A stretch of DNA of 27,663 nucleotides from Bacillota bacterium. Its GTDB lineage: Bacteria > Bacillota > UBA4882 > UBA10575. Shown here one piece after another: positions 15,095-22,311 of the stretch; position 1 is the first letter of the stretch, and the number at the start of each line of letters is the position of its first letter. Position numbers and translations under genes: made by a program. The notes under the pieces are model-generated. The model was not told the DNA's origin. It saw only the letters and a program-made list of their open reading frames with translations, and ran no database searches. Where the stretch lies: contig JAAZDX010000069.1 in assembly GCA_012512605.1 (NCBI GenBank), positions 1 to 27,663 of the forward strand, written 5' to 3'.

Positions 15095-16975
15095 ATGGTC
15101 CTCATTATCCTGGGGTTAGTTTCTAGCGGGGTAATGGCGGCCGACCAACGCGCGTCGGGACAGAAAGGGACGCTGGTTTTTGCCGACGCCGGTTGGGATA
15201 GTATTAGAATTCACAATGCGATTGCCGCGACGATCATTGAAAAGGGGTACGGTTACAAAACGGAGGTGTTGACCGGTTCATCACCCATTGTCATTCAGGG
15301 ACTGCGGCAAGGGGACATTGATATTTGTATGGAGGCGTGGACGGATAACATTCTCGAACTGTACCAGGGGGGAATCGCAGAGGGCGAGATTATTGAGTTA
15401 TCAGTCAACTTTGATGATAATGCCCAAGGGTTATATGTTCCGACCTATGTGATCAAAGGCGATCCAGAGCGGGGAATCCCTCCTTTAGCCCCCGATTTAA
15501 AGTCGATCAAGGATTTACCCCGGTACTGGCAAGTTTTCCAGGATCCCGATAACCCGTCCCAGGGTCGGATCTATGGTTCACCGCCAGGGTGGGCGGCGGA
15601 TCAGATCCTCCGGACCAAAATGGCGACTTATAACTTGGACGAAAGGTATGACTACTTTAACCCCGGTTCGGACACGGCGCTCAATACTTCACTGGTTTCC
15701 GCCTATGAGAAGGGGAAGCCATGGGTCGGATATTACTGGGATCCAACCTGGATTACGGGCAAATATGATCTGACCTTACTGGCTGATGAACCCTATTCCA
15801 AGGCTAAATGGGAGGCCGGTTACGCCTGTGAATTTCCCGGAGTGAAGGTCACAGTGGCGGTTAATGCGCGTCTGCAGGAAAAGGCCCCGGACGTAATGGC
15901 GTTCTTAAAAAATTACCGGACCAGTACGAAAATCACCAGCCAACTCCTGGCTTTTATGCAGGACCACGAGGGGGATATCGAAACAACAACGCAGTGGTTT
16001 TTTGCCGAATATGAAGACCTCTGGACGAGCTGGGTTTCGCCCGAAGTGGCCGCGGCGGTAAAAGGAGAACGGCCTGCAGGTCCCACTCGATTCCAAAGGG
16101 ATTTAACGCGATTTCCCGCGGGAATCCGTCTTAACTTAGGAATCTATGTGGAGAAATTGATCGCTTGGGTAACCGCGAATTTCCAAGCTCTTTTTGCTTG
16201 GTTGAAAGCCGGGGTTCTTGGGATTGTTTCCTTGATGAGAAGGATTTTTACTTTTATTCCTTGGTTTATCTTAATAATTCTGCTGTTCTTATTAGGATGG
16301 AAGCTGGACCAGTGGAAAACTGGCCTTTTATATGCGCTGATGGTTTTTACCATTGGTGGGCTTGGGCTATGGGATGAGATGATTCTCACCCTTTCGATTG
16401 TTCTCACCGGGGTGCTCATTTCGGTGGTGATTGGGATTCCTATTGGGATCATTATGGCCTATAACAACAAAGTGGAGGCCTTCGTCAAACCTATGCTTGA
16501 TGGGGCCCAGACGATGCCCAGTTTTGTTTATCTCATTCCGGCCATGATTTTTTTCGGTTTAGGAACAGTTCCAGCCGTGTTTGCGACGATTATCTACTCG
16601 GTCCCCCCTTGTATCCGCTTAACGAATTTAGGGATCCGGGGAGTACCAAGGGCGATGAAAGAAGCGGCCTATGCTTTTGGCTCTTCCCGCTGGCAAGTGT
16701 TGACCAAAGTTGAATTACCACAAGCCATCCCCACGATCATGGCGGGAATTAACCAAACAACGATGGCAGCCATGTCGATGGTGGTAATCTCCTCCATGAT
16801 TGGGGCAAAGGGGCTGGGCGAAAACGTGTTAATCGCGATTAACCGCACGGATATTGCCATGGGTTTTGATGCAGGGATCAGCATTGTTTTTCTGGCGATT
16901 ATCATCGACCGGATTACCCAGAGAATATCGAACAGCCCGCAGAGAACAAAAAGCGGAGAGGAGGTTAGATCATGA
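15095..16975 (+). CDS. OpuA-type glycine betaine ABC transporter, fused binding protein and permease
   Basis: At least 626 residues combining both non-ATPase parts of a compatible-solute importer. An N-terminal OpuAC domain (about residues 25-300) has tryptophans suited to the quaternary-ammonium aromatic cage: Trp34 (DAGWDS), Trp82 (EAWTDN) and those in YYWDPTW. A linker and the OpuAB/ProW permease (about 385-605) follow, with the EAA loop EAAYAFGSSRWQVLTKVELPQA. Lactococcal OpuABC has the opposite order. ATG 15095 is the first standard start, but its signal sequence would lack basic residues and a good ribosome binding site. In-frame codons back to ATC 15056 encode SFKGRKILFGLG and follow AAGGGAG at 15040-15046, so translation may begin there at a non-AUG codon. 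The stop overlaps the ATPase gene (ATGA). Confidence 0.88.
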   Translation: MVLIILGLVSSGVMAADQRASGQKGTLVFADAGWDSIRIHNAIAATIIEKGYGYKTEVLTGSSPIVIQGLRQGDIDICMEAWTDNILELYQGGIAEGEIIELSVNFDDNAQGLYVPTYVIKGDPERGIPPLAPDLKSIKDLPRYWQVFQDPDNPSQGRIYGSPPGWAADQILRTKMATYNLDERYDYFNPGSDTALNTSLVSAYEKGKPWVGYYWDPTWITGKYDLTLLADEPYSKAKWEAGYACEFPGVKVTVAVNARLQEKAPDVMAFLKNYRTSTKITSQLLAFMQDHEGDIETTTQWFFAEYEDLWTSWVSPEVAAAVKGERPAGPTRFQRDLTRFPAGIRLNLGIYVEKLIAWVTANFQALFAWLKAGVLGIVSLMRRIFTFIPWFILIILLFLLGWKLDQWKTGLLYALMVFTIGGLGLWDEMILTLSIVLTGVLISVVIGIPIGIIMAYNNKVEAFVKPMLDGAQTMPSFVYLIPAMIFFGLGTVPAVFATIIYSVPPCIRLTNLGIRGVPRAMKEAAYAFGSSRWQVLTKVELPQAIPTIMAGINQTTMAAMSMVVISSMIGAKGLGENVLIAINRTDIAMGFDAGISIVFLAIIIDRITQRISNSPQRTKSGEEVRS

Positions 16976-18201
16976 CGGAGAAAATAGTAGTTAAGAACTT
17001 GACAAAGGTTTTTGGTTCAAGACCACGGTTAGCCTTGGACCGGCTCAAAAAGGGGTGGACGAAAAAGGCGATCTTGCAGAAAACCGGGCAAACCGTTGGG
17101 GTAAACAATGTTTCGTTCACGATTAATGAGGGTGAGTTCTTTGTCATTATGGGTCTTTCGGGGAGCGGCAAATCAACTTTAATCCGCTGCTTTAACCTGT
17201 TAAACAGGCCGACCGCCGGGGAGATCCTGGTTGATGGGGAGAATATTGTTAAATATGATCAAAACCGGCTCCGCAAATTTCGCCAAGAAAAAGTGGCCAT
17301 GGTCTTCCAGCAGTTTGGCCTTTTTACCCACCGTACGGTATTAGGTAATATCGAGTATGGCCTGGAGATTAAAGGGATTGATAAAAATAAACGGCGGGAG
17401 ATTGCCCTTAAAACCCTGGCCGAGGTCGGGCTGAAAGGCTGGGAGAATAAGATGCCCCGGGAGCTTAGTGGAGGGATGCAACAACGGGTTGGCCTAGCGC
17501 GGGCGCTGGCCAATGACCCCGACATTTTATTGATGGATGAACCCTTTAGCGCTTTGGATCCCCTGATCCGCCTGGAAATGCAGTCGGAGCTTCTAGACTT
17601 ACAAGCGAAGATGAAAAAGACAATCATCTTTATCACCCATGATCTAAATGAAGCCTTCAAGTTGGGGGACCGCGGTGCTGTGATGAAGGACGGTTCCATT
17701 GTGCAGATTGGGACTCCGGAAGAGATTTTGAACCACCCCTCCAACGAATATATTGCCGAATTTGTTAAGGACATTGATCGGACGAAGGTCGTGCGGGCGA
17801 AAGATATTATGCAGCGGGCCAATGCTTTAGTCTCTCTAAAGGCCGGGGTGCGGGTGGCGATCAAAGAAATGCAAGACAACGGAATTTCCAGTGTCTTTGT
17901 GGTTGATAAGGAGCGGAAACTACGGGGATTTGTCACGATTGATGATTGTATTGCAGCAGTGAAGGATGGGCGTTCTTTAGAACAGATCTTGAAACACGAC
18001 TATTATACGACAGACGAAGACGCTTTGATCCAAGATTTGCTTGACCAAGGGGTCAAGACGAAGTACCCGATTGTGGTTTTGAACGATCAACACCGCATTT
18101 TAGGGATCATTGTGCGAACCTCTATTTTAGCGGGATTGTTAGGGAAAACAGATCAGGATTATCAGGTGAAAAGTGGTGGGGAAACCACGGGGGAGGAGTA
18201 G
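16972..18201 (+). CDS. OpuA-type glycine betaine ABC transporter ATPase with CBS domains
   Basis: 409-residue ATPase partner of the fused OpuA protein. An extended N-terminal stretch typical of ProV/OpuAA is followed by Walker A GLSGSGKST, a Q-loop in MVFQQFG, signature LSGGMQQRVGLARAL, Walker B ILLMDEPFSALDP and the switch histidine in FITHD. Residues of about 280-400 form two CBS domains (VRAKDIMQ; SSVFVVDKERKLRGFV; PIVVLNDQHRILGIIV). In OpuA proteins this pair gates transport by ionic strength and, in several Gram-positives, cyclic-di-AMP. It starts 4 bp inside the end of the permease gene. Together they make a two-gene osmoprotectant importer; glycine or proline betaine are the likely substrates. 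Confidence 0.92.
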   Translation: MTEKIVVKNLTKVFGSRPRLALDRLKKGWTKKAILQKTGQTVGVNNVSFTINEGEFFVIMGLSGSGKSTLIRCFNLLNRPTAGEILVDGENIVKYDQNRLRKFRQEKVAMVFQQFGLFTHRTVLGNIEYGLEIKGIDKNKRREIALKTLAEVGLKGWENKMPRELSGGMQQRVGLARALANDPDILLMDEPFSALDPLIRLEMQSELLDLQAKMKKTIIFITHDLNEAFKLGDRGAVMKDGSIVQIGTPEEILNHPSNEYIAEFVKDIDRTKVVRAKDIMQRANALVSLKAGVRVAIKEMQDNGISSVFVVDKERKLRGFVTIDDCIAAVKDGRSLEQILKHDYYTTDEDALIQDLLDQGVKTKYPIVVLNDQHRILGIIVRTSILAGLLGKTDQDYQVKSGGETTGEE

Positions 18202-18203
18202 TG

Positions 18204-19439
18204 ATGAAGAAGCCGGAACTATTGGTCCCGGCCGGAAATTTGGAGAAATTACGGACGGCCCTCCTTTATGGCGCCGATGCGGTTTACACTGGGGTGGAGG
18301 GACTGAGCCTCCGCGCCCAACAGGCCGAGTTTACCACGGCGGAGTTGGAAGAAGGGGTGCGTGCTGCGCACCAACAGGGAGTAAGGGTGTATGCGGCGGT
18401 CAACATTTCGGCCCGGAACAGCGATCTGGAACTAGTCAAACAAAAAACGGGTGAACTGGCGGAGATCGGGGTTGATGGCGTGATCCTGAGCGATCCGGGG
18501 GTGCTCGCGCTTGTCCGACGGGTGGCTCCCGCCATGCCGGTGCACCTCAGCACCCAGGCGAACACGACCAATACCGAAGCGGTACGGTTTTGGCATACGC
18601 AAGGGATCAGTCGGATTGTGTTGGCCCGGGAGCTGAACCTGGCGGAGATCGCCGCCATTGCGCGGGACGTGCCCGAGGTTGAACTGGAGATCTTTATCCA
18701 TGGTGCGATGTGCTTGGCCTATTCGGGCCGGTGTTTACTCTCTTCCTACCTAACGGGGCGGAGTGGGAACCGGGGCGAATGCACCCATCCTTGTCGCTGG
18801 GAGTATGTGCTGACAGAGCGTTCCCGGCCGGACGACCCCCTTATCGTCACGGAAGACGGGCGGTACAGTTACTTGCTTAGTTCAAAGGATCTTCGGATGA
18901 TCGAGTATTTACCGGAGGTTCTGGCCGCCGGGGTTTCCAGTTTGAAGATTGAGGGGCGGATGAAGACCGTTTATTACGTCGCTGTGGTGACGAGGACCTA
19001 CCGGTGGGCGTTGGATGCGGCGCTAAAAGATCCGGAAGGGTACCGCTGTGCGCCTGAATGGCTAGCGGAACTGGATAAGGTCTCTAACCGGCGCTATACA
19101 ACCGGGTTTTACCGAAAACACAAAACAGAAAAGTTTACCGGGCTTAATACGGAAGAAAGTTACCGGCGGACCTATGGTCTGGCGGGAACCGTCCTCCAGT
19201 ATCGGCCGGAGGAAGGGAAGATTTTAGTTGAACTCCGGAACCAATTGACGGCGGGGGATGTAACGGAATTGCTGCTACCCGAGGAGACGCTGACGCTTGA
19301 TTCCACGGCCATGACCGATGAGGACGGCCACCCTCTGGCGGCCGGGCACAATAGCTATCGGGTTTATTTCCCGGTCGACCGGCCGGTGCCGGTCGGGGCG
19401 GTCTTGCGCCGCCGCTTAACCCGCACTCAAATTCTGTAA
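18204..19439 (+). CDS. Peptidase U32 family protein, probable tRNA/rRNA hydroxylation enzyme
   Basis: 411-residue U32 family protein. The start PELLVPAGNLEKLRTALLYGADAVYTG and the core HGAMC...SGRC...NRGEC..PCR are family signatures. Cys170, Cys177, Cys193 and Cys197 are the likely iron-sulfur ligands. Characterised U32 members act in nucleobase hydroxylation (TrhP for 5-hydroxyuridine in tRNA, RlhA for 23S rRNA) rather than proteolysis. The length and C-terminal beta-barrel-like region are closest to TrhP/YrrO-type proteins, but I cannot separate TrhP from other U32 types here. ATG at 18204 follows GGGGAGGAG. It lies 2 bp after the OpuA ATPase, probably transcriptional read-through rather than shared function. 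Its 3' end overlaps the convergent ABC-F gene by 24 bp. Confidence 0.85.
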   Translation: MKKPELLVPAGNLEKLRTALLYGADAVYTGVEGLSLRAQQAEFTTAELEEGVRAAHQQGVRVYAAVNISARNSDLELVKQKTGELAEIGVDGVILSDPGVLALVRRVAPAMPVHLSTQANTTNTEAVRFWHTQGISRIVLARELNLAEIAAIARDVPEVELEIFIHGAMCLAYSGRCLLSSYLTGRSGNRGECTHPCRWEYVLTERSRPDDPLIVTEDGRYSYLLSSKDLRMIEYLPEVLAAGVSSLKIEGRMKTVYYVAVVTRTYRWALDAALKDPEGYRCAPEWLAELDKVSNRRYTTGFYRKHKTEKFTGLNTEESYRRTYGLAGTVLQYRPEEGKILVELRNQLTAGDVTELLLPEETLTLDSTAMTDEDGHPLAAGHNSYRVYFPVDRPVPVGAVLRRRLTRTQIL

Positions 19440-21287
19440 TTCGGCTTCAAAGGCGGCGGCCGCCCGCTCGTAGTCGTCGGTGACCTTCGCCAGTTCGGTG
19501 TAGAGCTTCTCCGTTTCCCCGTTGATTTCGGCGTTCCGCTTGGCAAGTTTAGCGATGGTCTCACCGCAACCGGCGGTTGACGCCGTAATCAACTCCTCAT
19601 TATTCCTCTGTAGTTCTTCTTCTAGGGCCAAAATGGCCGTTTCCAACTGGTGAATCTTTGCCGCCAGCGGGGTTAACACCGCCGAGCGGCGGTTAATGAT
19701 CTCCGCTCTTTCCTGGCGGAGGGCCTTCCGGTAGTTGGTGGGCACCGTAGCAGGGGCCCGTTCCGTTGTTGCCGATGGTGCGTCTTCTTGGTCGGCTTTC
19801 CATCCGATCTCATCAAGGAAACGTTGGTAATTGCCGTCAAAAAGAAAGACCCGGTCGCGGTCGAAGACAATTAGCTTGTTGACCAGCGCATGAAGGTACA
19901 TCTCATTATGGGTGACCAGGATCAATGCACCGTTGTAGGCGTCCAACGCTTCCACCAGTGAATCGCAAGCCTCCATATCCAGATGGTTGGTGGGTGCATC
20001 CAGAAGGAGCAGATTACTGGGGGCAAGGAGCAGTTTGCTCAGCAGGACGCGGCTTTTTTCGCCTCCGGAGAGGACGGCGATTTTTTTGTGGGCCAGGTCG
20101 CCACCGAACATAAAGGCACCACTGATCTTGCGCGCTTGTTCAAGGGTGCAAGTGGGGGAGGTGGCTAAGAGCTCTTCGAGAATGGTTTTCTTTGGATCGA
20201 GCCGTTCCACGTTGGTTTGGCCGAAAAAACCGGTTTGCAGGGCGGGATGGGCGCTGAGGGAGCCTTTTATGGGTTTAAGTTCCCCGGCTAGGAGCCGCAA
20301 GAGAGTAGTTTTACCCTTCCCGTTCGGACCGATGATCCCGATCCGGTCGTTTTTACCGACGGTAAAACTGAGGTCATCGATTAAAAGCGGCCCGGCTGCT
20401 TGGTAGGCGAAGGAAAGCCCTTTGGCCTCCAGGATCAGCTTCCCCGGCATTGGCGCCTCGGGAAAAGAAAACTCTAATACTTCCGGTTTAGCGAGCTTTT
20501 CCAGGCGTTCCTGTTTTTCCAGCATTTTAATGCGGGATTGAACCCGGCTGCTCAAAGTAGCTTTGGCGCGGAAGCGGTTGATAAAGATCTCGATCTCTTT
20601 GCGTCTCTTCTCTTCGTTAATCCGGGTTTTCTCGTGGATCTCTTCTTCTTTGGCGATCTGTTCATAGAATTTTGTGGTGTCGCCTGCCAGCTTACGTAGT
20701 TTTTGGCGGTGGATCCCCAAGGTATGGGTGATCACCTGGTCCATAAGATGCCGATCGTGGGTGACCAGGATCAGTTCGTTCTTCCACGCTTGTAAGAAAC
20801 GGACTAACCACCGGATGGACGTAATATCCAGGTAGTTGGAAGGTTCATCTAAAAGGAGGAGGTTGGGTTCGGCCGCCAGAACCTTAGCCAAGTTGAGACG
20901 GACTTGAAAACCACCGGAGAACTCTTCCGGTGGGCGCTTAAAGTCTTCTTTGCTAAAACCTAGTCCGAACAGGACCTTTTCTACACGCCAACTTTCCCCC
21001 TGTTGGTCAGGGGGAAGGCCTAGACAAGCCTCTTCTAAAAGGGTGGGACGGGTAAAACGTAAATGCTGCCTAAGATAGCCCACCGAGTAGTGTTTGGGAA
21101 AGGAGATGGCGCCGTGATCCGGCTCTTCCTCCCCAGTAATGAGACGGAGTAGGGTGGTTTTACCGTAACCGTTCCGGCCGACCAGACCGATCCGTTCACC
21201 AGGGTTGATGCGGAAGTTAGCCTCGGTAAAGAGGACCTGCTCCCCGTAGGCTTTTGAAAGGTTGACTGCTGTAAGCAATGGTATCAC
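19416..21287 (-). CDS. ABC-F family ATPase, ribosome-associated
   Basis: 623-residue ABC-F protein with two ATPase domains, no membrane segments, a charged interdomain linker (KTRINEEKRRKEIEIFINRF...) and a C-terminal coiled coil of about 90 residues. NBD1: Walker A GRNGYGKTT, signature FSGGFQVRLNLAKVL, Walker B LLLLDEPSNYLD. NBD2: Walker A GPNGKGKTT, signature LSGGEKSRVLLSKLL, but Walker B LLLLDAPTNHLD, where the catalytic glutamate is Ala431 (codon GCA). Family members bind the ribosomal E site to relieve stalls or resist antibiotics. The GTG start has no strong ribosome binding site. It lies 61 bp after pflA on the same strand. I would not call it a resistance factor without more evidence. 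Confidence 0.88.
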   Translation of the reverse strand: MIPLLTAVNLSKAYGEQVLFTEANFRINPGERIGLVGRNGYGKTTLLRLITGEEEPDHGAISFPKHYSVGYLRQHLRFTRPTLLEEACLGLPPDQQGESWRVEKVLFGLGFSKEDFKRPPEEFSGGFQVRLNLAKVLAAEPNLLLLDEPSNYLDITSIRWLVRFLQAWKNELILVTHDRHLMDQVITHTLGIHRQKLRKLAGDTTKFYEQIAKEEEIHEKTRINEEKRRKEIEIFINRFRAKATLSSRVQSRIKMLEKQERLEKLAKPEVLEFSFPEAPMPGKLILEAKGLSFAYQAAGPLLIDDLSFTVGKNDRIGIIGPNGKGKTTLLRLLAGELKPIKGSLSAHPALQTGFFGQTNVERLDPKKTILEELLATSPTCTLEQARKISGAFMFGGDLAHKKIAVLSGGEKSRVLLSKLLLAPSNLLLLDAPTNHLDMEACDSLVEALDAYNGALILVTHNEMYLHALVNKLIVFDRDRVFLFDGNYQRFLDEIGWKADQEDAPSATTERAPATVPTNYRKALRQERAEIINRRSAVLTPLAAKIHQLETAILALEEELQRNNEELITASTAGCGETIAKLAKRNAEINGETEKLYTELAKVTDDYERAAAAFEAELQNLSAG

Positions 21288-21348
21288 CCACAGGCGTTAA
21301 TTAATACTTTAAATTTATACGCTGGGGGCTAAATAGTCAAGGGGCGGT

Positions 21349-22083
21349 TCAAGACGGGAAGAGACTTGCTGGTAGGCCCGCACTCTTGCGAACCAGGTTT
21401 TCCGCTTGGCGGACCTCCTCTTCGGTTACGATGATATTGCCTTCGTGAAAAAGAGGACTGTCCCACTGTAATTTCTGCCAGTCGCTCTCCGCCAGGCTGT
21501 TGTAGGGGAAGATTTCGATCCGTTCCAGGGTGGGCAGGTCTTTGGCCAACTGCCCTAGAGCGGTGAGGGCTGCGGGCGGATCGGTCCAGCCCTTGATCAG
21601 AACATAGCGCAGCCAGACGGGGGTCTCAAGGGCGGCTAGGAGCTGCCAATTGGCGAGAACCGAATCGGGGTTAAGCTTCGAAAGCGCTTCCGGGTGGATC
21701 GGATGTTTGACCGAAAACATGACTAGATCGACGTTCTTTACTAAATTGCGGAAGGGCTTGGTCGGTCCCCAGCCGCAGGTATCAAGGGCCACATGCCAGC
21801 CGTCCGCGCGGGCGAGTTTTGCGAGGGCCAGGGCAAAGGCGGGCTGGTAGAGGGGTTCGCCGCCCGAGAGGGTTAAACCCGGCGGTTCTTGTAAAAACGG
21901 GCGGAACCTTTCTAAGCGGAGAAGAAGCGTCTCCGGCTCGATTTCTTCCCCTCCTTTGGCCGCCCATGATTCGGGGTTATGGCAGAAGAGGCACGCTGCC
22001 GGGCAGCCCTGGAAAAAGACGACGCACCGGGTGCCCGGGCCGTCGAGGGTGGAGAAGCTTTGGATCGATTGGATGCGGCCCAT
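21349..22083 (-). CDS. pflA: Pyruvate formate-lyase activating enzyme (radical SAM)
   Basis: 244-residue radical SAM enzyme that installs the glycyl radical on pyruvate formate-lyase under anaerobic conditions. The CxxxCxxC cluster motif is Cys27-Cys31-Cys34 in QGCPAACLFCHNPESW, and the SAM-binding TLSGGEPL motif follows. E. coli PflA is 246 residues. ATG at 22083 has AAAGGAG just upstream; the in-frame extension to 22140 is rejected. It is 228 bp downstream of pflB on the same strand, so the two probably share regulation, although this gap could hold an internal promoter. Confidence 0.93.
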   Translation of the reverse strand: MGRIQSIQSFSTLDGPGTRCVVFFQGCPAACLFCHNPESWAAKGGEEIEPETLLLRLERFRPFLQEPPGLTLSGGEPLYQPAFALALAKLARADGWHVALDTCGWGPTKPFRNLVKNVDLVMFSVKHPIHPEALSKLNPDSVLANWQLLAALETPVWLRYVLIKGWTDPPAALTALGQLAKDLPTLERIEIFPYNSLAESDWQKLQWDSPLFHEGNIIVTEEEVRQAENLVRKSAGLPASLFPS

Positions 22084-22255
22084 GGCGTTCTCCTTTCTGG
22101 TTCTGTGGGCTCTATGCTTCTTGGATAGTTGCCCACCCAAGCAAGCTGGGGGAAGGAAAGGATCAAAGCAAGCAGTGTATTTCTTCGCCGGATTGTTGGC
22201 AGGCGGCGTAATCAGCGTTGCATAGCGGCGTTGCCACGCATACGTTTTGCTAATT

Positions 22256-22272
22256 TTTATTTTGAAAATAAA
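22256..22272. repeat. AT-rich palindrome between pflB and pflA
   Basis: TTTATTTT-G-AAAATAAA, a perfect 8-bp inverted repeat around one base, lies 40 bp past the pflB stop. It could be a regulator site for pflA, or part of a weak transcript end for pflB. It has no GC stem, so it is unlikely to be a full terminator. Confidence 0.35.
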
Positions 22273-22311
22273 GGTCGGAAAAAGTATTTTCTACGACGAA
22301 GTGTTGAAAGT

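Noticed and set aside
17259..17936. 225-codon minus-strand ORF inside the OpuA ATPase gene
   Set aside because: It is antisense to a clear ABC ATPase with all motifs; its translation is Ser/Arg-rich shadow sequence.
22084..22140. Longer start for pflA
   Set aside because: PflA family alignment begins at MGRIQS, which has its own AAAGGAG site.
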